DNA of 64,000 nt from Oncomelania hupensis (GCA_036898135.1 JBAHVR010000317.1:15001-79000), one strand, 5' to 3'. Positions 11,789-25,042 are shown, counted from the stretch's first letter. Numbers and translations: made by a program. Notes: generated from the letters alone by a model not told the origin.

Positions 11789-12079
11789 ACTTGCTACGTC
11801 ACGAAATTTAGCCACGTGGCCACATAGACACAAACACGCGGAAGAATGGCGACGTTTGAAAGATTCCCTGTGGTTGTCTTGAGCGTGGCATTACTTTTTT
11901 AACACATCAGGCTACATGAAAACACAGTATTTATTCACAAGTGTTAAGGCAATACTGAACATTTGCCCAAGTTGACCTATTATGACAGAAAGTAAAATCT
12001 GGAAGTATAAATCCCAAATCAAATTTAAACAAATCCCAGGGTATACATATACAGGCCGTAACCAGTAAATGCTATATAC

Positions 12080-12151
<72 letters not shown>

Positions 12152-13016
12152 CTGAACCCAAAAAGCACCTAACAAGAACGCTGCAGTTGCAAGAATTTTA
12201 GAATACCATCATACAGCTAGGCCTATATTGTGCAGACAGTAGGCCTATGGAGTTATGTTGCTTTCATAATTTACGAGCGTGAGGACTGCAAACTTTGCGA
12301 GATGCAACTTATTTTATCACATGAGAAACAAAAGTATCGAACAATGTAATAACCTTGTTCGTTTCTTACCTGATCTGGAGTGTACGGGATGGGAAAGACG
12401 ATATATGGCCCGATTCAGTGATTGATTGTTTATCGACTGATTGATTTGATGAATAATTAATTCTTAATTACTTTATTATATTACCTTACTATCGGCGGTG
12501 AGTGCTCGTGATGTGTGTGTGGGTGTGTATGTTTGTGTGTTGTGTGTTTGGTTTATGCTTGTATGGTAGGACATGTGCTTATAAGATCGTGTGACAATGT
12601 TGTGATACCTTGTTTCACATTTCACTGTTTTTAAACATTTTTACAAAAAATGAGCTGCTACTAAATCTTGTAATTGCCTTATATGGATAAATAAAGTTGT
12701 ATTAAATTGAATTGAAAGGATCGGGATTTCTTGCAGTCGGTCAGTCAAATACGAAGTGCTTGATACACAAAAACTTCGGATTCTTTGGTGTTAATTTAGC
12801 CGTTTGATGAGTAAAACCGTTACATCCGCAGGCATGTACCCATCTTTCAAACTCTGTTCTTTTTCTTTTAGGAGTCAGGAAATCGGAAAAATACTACATC
12901 TTTCATGTAATCTTTGAATGAATAGCGTTCATCGCTATTGAAAGTACCATGGCTACCGGCATGTTTGTGTCGATGACGCAAAGGATTGTGGGAATGAATC
13001 TATTTTTAACATAGTG
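11789..13016. other. Interval between inverted-repeat arms
   Basis: 1,228 bp with no coding domain. It contains a (GA)n tract at 12082-12148. It also contains, at about 12490-12717, a segment ending 'ataaataaagttgtatt' plus ATTGA-type units, which looks like a LINE 3' UTR and tail on the + strand. No transposase frame is visible. Confidence 0.5.
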
Positions 13017-13059
13017 CTTGACCTTGGCCCGCGGCCTTGAGCTCTAAACGCTACGCTAT
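13017..13059 (-). repeat. Right arm of 43-bp inverted repeat
   Basis: Partner of 11746-11788 with two mismatches. It runs directly into a short family A 3' end at 13069. Confidence 0.8.
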
Positions 13060-13068
13060 GCACCCTGG

Positions 13069-13112
13069 TCCTGATTTGGCTCGGAAGAGTCCGCTGGACC
13101 TAAAGCAATAAT
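13069..13112 (+). mobile_element. Family A 3'-terminal fragment
   Basis: Contains 'cctgatttggctcgg' and AGTCCGCTGGACCTAAAGCA, the last 44 bp of family A, in + orientation. It is joined directly to the LINE-derived inverted-repeat arm, suggesting an internally deleted LINE copy. Confidence 0.7.
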
Positions 13113-13176
13113 CTTGTATTGTCCAGTGCACCAAAATTAATTAAATAAAAAAGAATAAAAATAATAATGATGGTGC

Positions 13177-13178
<2 letters not shown>

Positions 13179-13240
<62 letters not shown>
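13179..13240. repeat. (TAA)n microsatellite
   Basis: About 20 TAA units just left of the Helitron boundary. Confidence 0.9.
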
Positions 13241-13242
<2 letters not shown>

Positions 13243-13569
13243 TAATTACAATGTATATAATGAATATCTATATATATATAAATTGCTTAGCCGGAAGTCC
13301 TTCTTCGCCTCTACTATAAAGTTTGTCCCCTATGGACGCTGATCTGGGCAGGTGCTGGCCACTGCTGATCGGCCTGCTGTGTGCTCAAAACCAGCGAAAT
13401 CGTTATAGCCGACATTTCCTTACCGAACATTTAACCGTTTCTGAGATAAATAAATAAACAAAAAGTCCACAAATTGTAATAGCCTCATTCCGCGCGCTTC
13501 CATTAAAAATCAAATTGAGGTTTCAGCATGTTTCCCCATATAGACCAAAAAATTGATGATTTTTCTAGG

Positions 13570-13645
13570 AAGCGTTGGTAGCTCAGTTAGTAAAACCATT
13601 CGCCTACCGTGCAGGGCGACGCAAGTTCAAAGCTCACCCGGAAGC
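13570..13645 (+). other. tRNA-like module inside Helitron copy 1
   Basis: An A-box-like TGGTAGCTCAGTTAG (13576) and B-box-like AAGTTCAAAGCTC (13623) are about 47 nt apart and followed by a long T-run resembling a Pol III terminator. An anticodon-arm-like CGCCT...AGGGCG is visible. Stems are too degenerate for a functional tRNA. It looks like a captured tRNA-derived SINE head. Confidence 0.5.
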
Positions 13646-13715
13646 TTTTTTTTTTTTTTTTTTTGTACACTAAAATATGGATATTTTTCTTTTTAATTTA
13701 GGCTTTTTACCTTTA

Positions 13716-14134
<419 letters not shown>

Positions 14135-14269
14135 TACTACCAAGGATTGGGATGGGGTGGTACGTGTAGGTAAAAGGGGGCTACGGGTAGGTTTAAAGGG
14201 GCATGGGTAGGCATAACGGGGATACGGGTATATATAAGGGGGTATGGTGATGGTCGATTCCTTTCATCC

Positions 14270-14475
14270 ATACCTGCGAAACGATCAACGGGGAAGTATC
14301 AAGGAGGGTACAGGTAGGAACCAAGGGGGTATGGAAGGTATCAAGGGGGTATGGGGAGGTATCAAGTGGGTTCGGGGAGGTATCAAGGGGGTATGATGAG
14401 GCATCATGGGGGGGGACGGGGAGATATCAGGGGGGGGGTGGTGAGGTATCAAGGGGGATATGGGGAGGTATCATC
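14270..14475 (+). repeat. G-rich minisatellite within Helitron copy 1
   Basis: Degenerate units of about 18-20 bp built on GGTATCAAGGGGGTATGGGGA. The equivalent array in copy 2 spans about 20190-20375. The G-runs could form quadruplexes. Confidence 0.75.
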
Positions 14476-14534
14476 GTCCAAATGAAACTCGCAGACAAAA
14501 GTTCTCTCTGTCTACATTTTAAACAGCATCATGT

Positions 14535-14556
14535 GTACCCTGGCTTGCCAGGGTAC
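14535..14556 (+). terminator. Helitron 3' hairpin, copy 1
   Basis: GTACCCTGG and CCAGGGTAC form a perfect 9-bp stem with a CTTG loop, 12 nt before the CTAG end. In Helitrons such a hairpin marks the end of rolling-circle transposition. Confidence 0.85.
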
Positions 14557-14568
14557 AAAAACCACTAG

Positions 14569-15110
14569 TCTATTATCAAAGGGAGACGCGTCACAGGAAT
14601 AGGCGCTCGCGTGTCCTGATACAAGCGCCTGTGCATTTCTTATACACAGTGTGAACATATAGGCCTAATATCTTATTCAAAATGGAAGTCAAAAGTCTAC
14701 CTGTAGAAGAAGAAAAATGTTATCCAATGTCTGAAGAAAGGCTGCAGCAGTGATGAAAATGCATTTTATTTTCTTGTTCAGTTGTCGTCTAGTACATAAA
14801 TAAATAAGCTAGGTACCTTTTTTACAGATGAGTGGACTTGAGTAATTGTGAGATTTTTTTCTGGAATTACGGTATCATGTTTAATACAGTAGCACATATC
14901 ACAAGCAAGTGCTTGCATAACTTTACCGAGCAACACGACAATATTGGCGATTTATAAAAATGTTTTCCGAGGGTAAAAGATTAAGTCTAGGGTGCGTTTT
15001 TTTTACATCCAGTATTTATGATTTATAACAATAAGTATAACAAAGTAACATAATAACAAGAAGTGTGAGTGTGGGCGTGTGTGTATATAATTGTGTGTAT
15101 GTTTTTTTTT

Positions 15111-15155
<45 letters not shown>

Positions 15156-15550
15156 TGTTTATTTGAAAGGTGATCGGATATTGCGAAAACTTTTGCCCAT
15201 GTTTACTTCCTCGTTGTTCTTTTTTTTTTGTCCCTTGAGTGCATATAGAGTCCTCCAATGGTTTGCATACAAGTCATGACACTTGTCTTATACCTTCCTT
15301 TTGCTTCTACTTATAGTGATACATACACGGCTAGTCATATCGCCCTACTGCAGTAGTGTAACGCTTTGCAGTCTAGTACAGTTATGTACCAGAACAGCAA
15401 CCTTGAGGTGTCGAGTCTACCAATAATTTATTACAAGAACAACAGAAGTCTTTTCGCCTGTAAACTTTTGTACCTGTCAACATCTTAGCCCACTGAAGGA
15501 GGTTTCTCCGAAGGCCAGCTCCTTTCTTCAAGCCGTTACTCCGCATCACG
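14569..15550. other. No gene seen; (GT)n(GA)n at 15107-15154
   Basis: Intergenic sequence between a Helitron and a satellite array. The only structured feature I see is the GT/GA microsatellite. Confidence 0.5.
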
Positions 15551-16460
15551 ACCTTGTTAAGGTACCAGTTGTAGACCTATAGCAGTTATTGTAGTTCTAG
15601 GGTGTCAATATATCAAGTTATAATAACCTTGCTAAGGTACCAGTTTTATACCTACAGCAGTTATTGTGGTTCTAGGGTGTCAAGATATCAAGTTATAATA
15701 ACCTAGCTAAGGTACCAGTTTTATACCTACAGGAGTTATTGTGGTTCTAAGGTGTCAACATATCAAGTTATAACAACCTTGCTAAGGTACCAGTTTTATA
15801 CCTACAGCAGTTATTGTGGTTTTAGGGTGTCAAGATATCAAGTTATAATAACCTTGCTAAGGTACCAGTTTTATACCTACAGCAGTTATTGTGGTTATAG
15901 GGTGTCAAGATATCAAGTTGTAATTACCTTGCTAAGGTACCAGTTTTATACCTACAACAGTTATTGTGGTTCTAGGGTGTCAAGATATCAAGTTGTAATA
16001 ACCTTGCTAAGGTACCAGTTTTATACCTACAGCAGTTATTGTGGTTCTAGGGTGTCAAGATATCAAGTTATAATAACCTTGTTAAGGTACCAGTTTTATA
16101 CCTACAGCAGTTATTGTGGTTTTAGGGTATCAAGATATCAAGTTATAATAGCCTTGTTAAGGTACCAGTTTTATACCTACAGCAGTTATTGTGGTTTTAG
16201 GGTGTCAAGATATCAAGTTATAATAACCTTGTTAAGGTACCAGTTTTATACCTACAGCAGTTATTGTGGTTCTAGGGTGTCAAGATATCAAGTTATAATA
16301 ACCTTGCTAAGATACCAGTGTTGTATACCTACAGCAGTTATTATGGTTCTAGGGTGTCAAGATATCAAGTTATAATAACCTTGTTAAGGTACCAGTTTTA
16401 TACCTACAGCAGTTATTGTGGTTTTAGGGTGTCAAGATATCAAGTTGTAATAACCTTGTT
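15551..16460 (+). repeat. 75-bp tandem array, about 12 copies
   Basis: A head-to-tail repeat with a 75-bp period. GGTGTCAA recurs at 15601, 15676, 15751 and 15826. Each unit contains a GATATC-type core, AAGGTACC and the partial palindrome GGTACCAGTTTTATACC. Most units differ by a few substitutions; one near 16315 carries a 3-bp insertion. Because 75 is divisible by three, a frame stays open with a 25-aa repeat (15752-16375). The absence of a proper start context, domain or flanking coding sequence argues against a protein. Confidence 0.9.
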
Positions 16461-17173
16461 TTGGCGAGAAACACTTCTGTGTGAACTGACAAGTACAATA
16501 ATAAGTTCAAAGTTCAAAACACATAAAACAAAAATGTGGTACTGTAAAAATGTGTAGTGTGTGTGTGTGTGTTAGATGGGAATTTTGTATTGAATTTTGT
16601 GTGCGTGCATGCGTGCGTGCCTATGTGCGTATGTGTGTGTGTGTGTGTGTGTGTGTGTTGTCATTTTATGTATTTTTCTACAATAGTTGCAATACGGTGA
16701 TTTGATTTTAATACTGCGTTGACCTATCTTTTAGTGTTATCTTCCAGATGATTGCCCGTTGAATGTATAACAGATTATTGCATGTGAGACTCACTGTCGC
16801 CATGCCACACCAAAATCCGTGTAACGTTTTACTTGGTAAATAAATATTGTTATGTCTTATACCTTTTTTGTGTTGCTATAATTGGACGTTTGATAGGTCT
16901 CTTTTCGCCAATAACGTTTTATACGTAATGTCTTTCATTTTAGTATTTGCTTTATCGACCTCTGTTTGATGAATGTGATTGCAGGTACATTGTCAGTTTG
17001 TAAGCGTTTGTGTGTATATTATTCATGCCATCTTAGTTATTAAATATCGTGTTAAATCACTATCTGTTTCTTTAGTTAGGTACTATTTATTTATAATTTT
17101 ATTTAAAATTTTAAGATACCAAGCTTGGGTATTGCACTCAAACTTCAGTACCGCTCTATACAAGTAACCATGC

Positions 17174-17240
<67 letters not shown>

Positions 17241-17849
17241 GCAATGTGTGTAACTACTTCATTAACCTACGTATCGCCTGTGGTGCTTCAGTGGGCGTAC
17301 ACACCTACAGTACTGTTAAGATAGGAGTCAATTATCAGTAAGCACACTTCATTGTTTGTTAGACTACTTAAGATTTACCATTATAAATAGGCAACACTGC
17401 TTGATATCTCTATTATAATCACAGTTTGATATTTGGTATCAATAAATTGGTGCTTTTTTAAATTTATACATTTATTTATGTTACTTATTTATTTATGTAT
17501 GCATTTATGTATGTATGTAGTATGTACGTATATATGTATGTGTGCAATATTTTGTATTTCTCTATCTATTTATTTATGTTTTAAACATTCTATACCCGCT
17601 ATCTTGGAATCGAGGTGGTGACGCTGCCATGCATACATTTTATTTCTAACAAACGATGCGTATTAAATCTAACTAACGTATCAGATCCGTTTATTATTAC
17701 TGGTAATAGGGCTTAGGTCTTAACAATGTTTAACGTACAAATTACTATCCTGATCCTAGTATAGTCTTGTATCATATTATAAGGCATACTTTTATTTAAT
17801 AGTTTGATCATTGTTTAGCATCGTTGAGCACAATTGCTTTTGAGTATTG
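16461..17849. other. AT-rich intergenic sequence with microsatellites
   Basis: Contains (GT)n runs at 16556-16572 and 16633-16660, and (ATT)n at 17174-17240. No gene recognised. Confidence 0.55.
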
Positions 17850-17864
17850 TACTACTACTATTAT

Positions 17865-17902
<38 letters not shown>

Positions 17903-18046
17903 CTCCTTCTCCTCATACCACTACTCCTACTACTACTACTATTACTACTACTACTATTACTACCACAACTACCACCACTGCTACTACTAACACTACTACT
18001 ACTACTATTACTACTACTACCACCACTGCTACTAATAACACTACTT

Positions 18047-18088
<42 letters not shown>

Positions 18089-18095
18089 TTACTGT
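17850..18095. repeat. (ACT)n/(ATT)n compound microsatellite
   Basis: About 80 triplets, mostly ACT, with ATT, ACC and GCT interruptions. It creates false poly-Thr and poly-Leu frames. Confidence 0.9.
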
Positions 18096-18672
18096 ACCAT
18101 TACTACGGATCTACTAATCTTTAAAATTCTATGCTGTACGAACCTGGCGCGTTGATGGGACCCTTGAGTTAGATTTGTGGGAATGAATTGTAGACCTGTG
18201 GGTACATAACAATGACCCACAATAAGCTAAGCTTAAGTACTATTATCTAGACTTAATAATGCGGTGTGATTTACACATTGTGTGTCCTTGCCTTGTAAAA
18301 CCACTAATTACAGCGTGAATTAACATTAATTTTCTCGAAAAGATTCTTTGGGTTATTCTGAGAAACAAAAGGTTATGATGAAAATGTCCATTAATATTGG
18401 TCATTTGTAAAAAAAAAAATTGTCCTCATCAAATGTCGAGTAGTCGGTGTTACCTGGATTAATTGGTAGTCTTGTTTCTGGTGAGTTGACTTATTTTCGT
18501 TTATTCTATTTGATGAGGGAAAGAAATATTACCGGTGGATGGTACTGCCTTATACATCTATGGTAAATGTTAATTATTATGTTTACATGAACTGCTACGC
18601 AAGCAAAACTCCAAGGTCAGATGATGTTGAACACAAAAGTTAATGCAGCAATGTATGGACGTTTTAATAAGC

Positions 18673-18703
<31 letters not shown>

Positions 18704-19282
18704 CATGCAGGATGGATTGGCTTAATTTTTGTCCCTTGAACTGTTATATATTGGGGACTGTTAATGCACTTTATTTTATTGCTATTATTGTTAGTGGATT
18801 TGTTATAGTGTATACAGTCTGTGTTAGTTTAGACGTTATTCTAGTGTACCTATTGAGTTTGATGTTAGTGAGGGAGGTATTGGTAAGTTCGGTTACTATG
18901 TCGGCTAGTTATTCACTATTTTACATTATGGTATTTCCACACTTATCTGAAAAATCCTGTAAAATAGTCGGGAATCAGAACGAGCAAAAATGTCGGTCGG
19001 TTGGACGGTCTGTAGATAGGCCTGTCGGTTGGTCCGTTGCACCACTGAACGGAATTTGACCAAATTTCATTAGATCTTTATTTAGGTTAGTGACCCGCCT
19101 CTCGAGAGATCATATTTGCTGTACCGGAAAGATCCAGGTCACTGGAATGATTTTGTTTCTGAACACGTTTATCTCAATATCTCAAAAACGCTAAAGCGAT
19201 TTTGTTGAGTTTTGGTACAGCCGGCTTGTCGGTCAGTCTTTAATGGTGCATCGTTCCGCATTTTACTTTTTAGTTCCAAACA
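18096..19282. other. No gene seen; common mollusc-type repeat at 18960-19260
   Basis: A (GT)n tract lies at 18671-18704. From about 18960 the sequence ('gtcggtcggttggacggtctg', 'aaaacgctaaagcgattttgttgagttttggtac') resembles 46150-46440 in reverse, so it is probably a dispersed repeat. The open frame 18643-19059 shows no known domain. Confidence 0.5.
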
Positions 19283-19580
19283 TCTATATATATAAATTGC
19301 TTAGCCGGAAGTCCTTCTTCGCCTCTACTATAAAGTTTGTCCGGTATGGACGCTGATCTGGGCAGATGCTGGGCGCTGCGGATCGGCCTGCTGTGTGCTC
19401 AAAACCAGCGAAATCATTATAGCCGACATTTCCTTACCGAACGTTTAACCGTTTCTGAGATAAATAAATAAACAAAATGTCCACAAACTGCAATAACCTC
19501 ATTCTGCGCGCATCCATTAAAACTCAAATTGAGGTTTCAGCATGTTTTCCCATATAGACCAAAAAATTGATGTTCTTTCT

Positions 19581-19658
19581 ACGAAGCCTTGGTAGCTTAC
19601 GTAGTATAACATTCGCCTACCGTGCAGGGCGACCCAAGTTCAAATCTTACGCGGGCCT
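19581..19658 (+). other. tRNA-like module inside Helitron copy 2
   Basis: Counterpart of 13570-13645: A-box-like TGGTAGCTTACGTAG, B-box-like AAGTTCAAATCTT, then a T-run. Both boxes carry substitutions relative to copy 1. Confidence 0.5.
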
Positions 19659-19719
19659 TTTTTTTTTTTTACACTACAATATGAATATTTTTCTTTTTAA
19701 TTTAGGCTTTTTACCTTTA

Positions 19720-19797
<78 letters not shown>

Positions 19798-19867
19798 GAT
19801 TATTATTATTTATAAACTAATAATAATAATAATTTATTATTATTATTATTATTAATATTATTATTAA

Positions 19868-19920
<53 letters not shown>

Positions 19921-19983
19921 CAAATTTTCTTTTAAAACCTTGGTGTTTTTTTATGATTTCTATTTGTATTATTCTATATTCAA

Positions 19984-20030
<47 letters not shown>

Positions 20031-20438
20031 CCAAGGATCGGGATGGAGTGGTACGTGTAGGTAAAAGGGGGCTACGGGTAGGTTTAAAGGGGCATGGGTA
20101 GGCATAACAGGGATACGGGTATATATATATATATAAGGGGGTATGGTGATGGTCGATTCCTTTCATCCATACCTGCGAAACGATCAACGGGGAAGTATCA
20201 AGGAGGGTACAGGTAGGTTACAAGGGGGGTACGGAAGGTATCAAGGGGGTATGGGGAGGTATCAAGTGGGTTCGGGGAGGTATCAAGGGGGTATGGTGAG
20301 GCATCATGGGGGGGGACGGGGAGATATCAGGGGGGGAGTATGGGGAGGTATCAAGGGGGATATGGGGAGGTATCATCGTCCAAATGAAACTCGCAGACAA
20401 CAGTTGTCTCTCTGTCTACATTTTAAACAGCAACCTGT

Positions 20439-20460
20439 GTACCCTGGCTTGCCAGGGTAC
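20439..20460 (+). terminator. Helitron 3' hairpin, copy 2
   Basis: Same 9-bp stem and CTTG loop as copy 1. Retention of a perfect stem in both copies supports its role in ending transposition. Confidence 0.85.
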
Positions 20461-20471
20461 AAAACCACTAG

Positions 20472-21686
<1,215 letters not shown>

Positions 21687-21703
21687 GTTTAAAATAATCA
21701 AAC

Positions 21704-21920
21704 ATGTCAGCTTCATTTTTCACAACGGTCGTCGTCTTCCTCTTCCTCTTCCTTGTCATTCTTCGTGAATCATCTTCCTACCCAGGCGCCGTGTACTGCA
21801 CAGCAGGTGCTTTCGTCCTCGGAAATCGCGGACACGTGACCTGCTATTTTGACCGAGACATCCGGGACGCTCAGCACAACTTCAACGTCATTCGGTACAC
21901 CAGTTCCGAAAGTGACACAG
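21704..21920 (+). CDS. Gene 1 exon 1: signal peptide and first half of Ig-like domain
   Basis: The ATG at 21704 starts a 374-aa protein in four exons. Residues 1-24 form a signal peptide (long run of V, F and L). The mature part starts around Pro-27, and Cys-32 and Cys-47 (GHVTCYF, B-strand Cys) open an Ig-like V-type domain. The pattern LGNRGHVTC...QHNFNVIRY resembles, from memory, the IgSF domains of gastropod FREP/VIgL defence proteins. The donor CACAG|GT at 21921 leaves phase 1. The likely product is a secretory-pathway type I membrane receptor. Gene 2, 20 kb downstream, has the same exon and phase plan. The exon calls follow from matching splice sites, phases and conserved sequence; the function is inferred. 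Confidence 0.8.
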
Positions 21921-21942
21921 GTTTGCTCAATAAGTAGACGAA

Positions 21943-22045
21943 GAATGAGAAGAAGAAGAAGAAGAAGAAGAAGAAGAAGAAGAAGAAGAAGAAGAGTATG
22001 ATGAGGAGGAGGAGGAGATGATGATGATAATGATGATGATGATGT

Positions 22046-22099
<54 letters not shown>

Positions 22100-22100
22100 C
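21943..22100. repeat. (GAA)n and (GAT)n microsatellites filling gene 1 intron 1
   Basis: More than half of the 265-bp intron (21921-22185) is GAA/GAG and GAT triplets. Their length could affect splicing of the Ig domain. Confidence 0.9.
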
Positions 22101-22185
22101 GACCCATGGCTGGACATTAAACGCTTCAGTTGTTGGAGTTATCAGCATAATAATATTTATTCACATTTTTTTTTTTAAAAACCAG

Positions 22186-22389
22186 GAACGTACGTCCTCC
22201 TGTGCAACTGGGCGGGAAGGGATAACCTTGAGTGCAAGATCGAAGACGGTTACAGCTTTGACTACAACGTCAAGGACACGCTACAGCTGAACATTACCAA
22301 CATCACTAAAACCTCGGAAGGACTGTACGTGTGTCAGCTTGTTCCTGGGGTTGAGGCCAAAGTGCAGACTTGTGATCTGACGGTTCAAA
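22186..22389 (+). CDS. Gene 1 exon 2: second half of Ig-like domain
   Basis: Acceptor AAACCAG|GA after a T-tract; donor CAAA|GTGAGT at 22390. The 204-bp exon is phase 1-1. It encodes residues 73-140, with LLCNW, an acidic ECKIEDGY stretch, two N-glycosylation sites (NITNIT), the F-strand signature SEGLYVCQLVP (the D-x-G-x-Y-x-C pattern with Glu for Asp) and a final QTCDLTV. All four cysteines align with those of gene 2 exon 2. Together with exon 1 there are six cysteines, suggesting the canonical Ig bridge plus two extra disulfides. Confidence 0.85.
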
Positions 22390-22937
22390 GTGAGTTCAAA
22401 ATGCATTCTTCAAATAAGTACAATAATTCAAATAAATAAATAAATAAATAAATACGATTTTTTAAAATATTTTATTCGTCACCCATGTGGGCAATATTTG
22501 GGTTACCTTCTCAGCAAAAATACAGATTGATGCAACCTTATTGCTGCAGTTCGCGTTCCTGCTCGAGCTCGAAATGATATGATTGCCCTTATTATTCAAT
22601 ACGTTATTCTCCAATAATACCTGTAGGCGTAGATGCCCGCACTGGGAATTGCGACGCGGAGCCTATTGTGAGTTACGGAGTATGCTGAGGTATACGCCCA
22701 CTCATTGTATGCTTGATAGATGTCCGACACTTTGTTTGCTTGTGTGAACCAAGGTAAAGGTCGAATCTAGTAGAAACTGGCCAATACATTACACTACCCT
22801 ACGCTACACCACACCATACCACAGCACACCACAGCACATCACACTACACTACACTACACTGCACTGCATTGCACTACACCACACCACACCACAACACACC
22901 AAACTACACCACACCACACCACATTACACTACACTAC
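22390..22937. other. Start of gene 1 intron 2; (ACACT)n-like array at 22785-22937
   Basis: (AAAT)n at 22428-22455, then unremarkable sequence, then a degenerate pentanucleotide array (ACACT, ACACC). The array resumes at 25013-25045 on the far side of the LTR-like insertion. Confidence 0.7.
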
Positions 22938-25012
22938 TGTGACGACACGAGTTTTCAACACGTGCTAGAGATGGCTATATTTCGAGCAGAGTTGCACATC
23001 TCTAATATACAGTGTACATAAGTAGATAGGCAGTTTTCTATTATTGCGCATGAAAGATTAAAGTATGCGTGGTTTCACGTGTTTAACTCCTGATTTGGCT
23101 CGGATGAGTCCGCTGGACCTAAAGCAACAATCAATCAATCAATCAATCAATCAACGTGTTTAACGCATAGAGCGTAGTGCATTATGTAAGAAAAGTGGGT
23201 TACTGAGCTCGACTCGATGTTGTCCTGTGTGCTGGCATGTGTTTTAGTAGGCAGAGTCAGTGTGGAGCTTTTTGCGAGCAGTCATCCTTTTGGGCAGAAG
23301 TGACTTTTTGACTGTGTGTGAGCTTAGAATTAGGTCCCTCTGGAAGTGTAGGGATACGTTGCTTCGAACCACCCAAGGTCCTGTGCCCGCGTAGGGACAG
23401 GAATGACCAAAAGTTGTTAATGGAAGAATTCTAGCCGCCATTATATTCAGTGAGAATAAGTGTAGGGCTGTTTTCTAAGGTCGTCTGGCCTATGTTTAGG
23501 CACTGTCCAAGGCTCAGTATTTCGTCGATGCTCCAGTAATTGCACAGCAATAGCCAAGTAACGAACTTGATACTCTCAACTAACAAGTGTGGTGCTGTAC
23601 TGTTTCGTTTTGTATTTGTGTTGTATCTGTGTCACAAGCCGAGAACTTAAAAGGTGAGTGAAAACCCTACAATTCATTTCCTTAGTGGCTAATGCATTTC
23701 GAGTCTGCGTACGTGATTGAATGCTGGTGAATGAGGGGGAAAGGGGTGTATTTTGATAAATAATGATTTATTGATTTTTATACGATTTTCATTTGATTTT
23801 ATTGTTGTATGTGTAAACGGGAAATGTTGTTGATGTTGTTGCCAAAACGGGGTCAAAAGGTGACAATGAAGTATGCATGTTAAAGAGAGAGAGAGAGGGG
23901 TGATGAATATGAAGGAAGGGAGGCAATGTACTAGGTTGGAGAGGGGTGATGAAGGTGATGAATATGAGGGAAGTATTATAGTATGATAGAGATAATTGTG
24001 AATGGGAGTGCAGTTGTAATAACAATATATATTTATATAAACAATTATGTTTTATGGAAGAGATGTAAATTATGGAATTAGGAGTTGTATTGCATTATTG
24101 AGATGCATGTATAACCAGGTCAAGATGGCGGACGGTGGAAGGTGTATTCTGTTATGTAGTATTTAAGTTTCGTAGACAAGCTGTTGAGACTGTGTTTGTC
24201 TACAGATTGGGCTGTGCATATTTATGTGGGATTACTACTACCATCGTCACTGTTCTCCCATTTTCTGGTAGTTCTCCATTGCCATTACTTCTGCCTCTGT
24301 TACTGCTACTACCACTGGATAATTCTATGTTTCCACGTGTCGCTGCTGTACCATTGTGCCGTGGGTACACCCGTTCTGAGACCTCTGCCTTTGCAGCTGG
24401 GGGGGTGTGGTCCTCCATCATCGACTGGACCTGCCGTTGCTTTGGGCGAAGCTCTCCATCGACTACAGAAATCTACACGCACCACACCCACACACACACA
24501 CACACAGATCTGCACATCACGCACCTAAAAACATAACTCGTTATTTAATGTAAATTACTGCATTTATTCGTGTGATCGACTGCTTTTGCTCCTACTGAGC
24601 TTAGAATAACAGACAGTAATATTACATACAGTGATTCCGGACTGTAAGCTAGTTTAGTTTATACGATTGAATTTTAAGACGTCCTGATTGCGAATTCAGC
24701 TTGAATTGTATTTACCTGAATTGAATGGATTGTTAATATTGTTACATTTTGTTGTGGGCATTTTGTTGTATATAGATCAGGGTTTTCAGCTAGACAAGGG
24801 CGGTAACTGTTTTGTAGATACTGGGTTGGGGGTCTTGATAGGGGTTGAGGGTGGTTTAGTTTTCCATATTCCTGTGAGTGCGTGTTTGTTGTTGAATAAA
24901 AGTGTGTGATTGTTCATCTGGCATTTTGTGTTAGTTTCTTTTGTTTGAGTTTCTATCCTACCACTCGTTTCTTTGAGCTGAACGTCGCGGAACCCGCTCG
25001 GGTGACGCGACA
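22938..25012 (+). mobile_element. 2.1-kb LTR-like element, copy 1 (probable solo LTR)
   Basis: Begins TGTGACGACACGAG and ends GGGTGACGCGACA (TG...CA). It is flanked by ACTAC at 22933-22937 and 25013-25017, a 5-bp target duplication, though inside an ACACT-type array. An inverted copy at 59594-61654 shares both ends and most landmarks ('cgaaccacccaaggtc', 'agatggcggacggtgg', GGAACCCGCTCGGGTGACG). An AATAAA at 24894 lies ~115 bp before the end, fitting an LTR poly(A) site. No protease, RT or integrase is present. It sits in intron 2 of gene 1 and carries a later 66-bp insert at 23088-23153. A long non-autonomous LTR element is an alternative. Confidence 0.65.
23088..23153 (+). mobile_element. 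66-bp family A fragment with (CAAT)n tail and 11-bp target duplication
   Basis: Starts 'tcctgatttggctcgg', continues AGTCCGCTGGACCTAAAGCAACAA and ends in CAAT repeats. ACGTGTTTAAC flanks it perfectly at 23077-23087 and 23154-23164. It proves that family A is a retroposon whose 3' end is the GGACCTAAAGCA side. The inverted LTR-like copy at 59594-61654 lacks this insert. Confidence 0.85.
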
Positions 25013-25042
25013 ACTACACTACATTACACTGCACGATACTAC

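Larger units (their letters stand above)
19283..20471 (+). mobile_element. Non-autonomous Helitron, copy 2
   Basis: Same ends as copy 1: TCTATATATA after host A (19282) and CTAG before host T (20472). The identical hairpin sequence is at 20439-20460, 11 nt from the end. The first ~300 bp match copy 1 with scattered substitutions. The inner ATT tracts differ greatly in length and include a TAG run at 19985-20029. No coding capacity. Both copies lie in the same orientation about 6 kb apart. Their flanks differ, so they are independent insertions rather than a segmental duplication. Confidence 0.85.

Noticed and set aside
13570..13645. Functional tRNA gene
   Set aside because: Acceptor and T-stem pairing is too poor, and it lies inside a Helitron with a second decayed copy.
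15551..16460. CRISPR-like or protein-coding repeat
   Set aside because: The units are contiguous 75-bp tandem copies with no unique spacers, in a eukaryotic context. The open frame follows from the period being a multiple of three.
18643..19059. 138-residue hydrophobic frame
   Set aside because: Starts in a GT microsatellite and ends in a dispersed repeat; no recognisable family.
24135..24536. Overlapping 133-, 114- and 73-residue frames
   Set aside because: They lie inside the LTR-like element and are not kept open in the inverted copy at 59594-61654.
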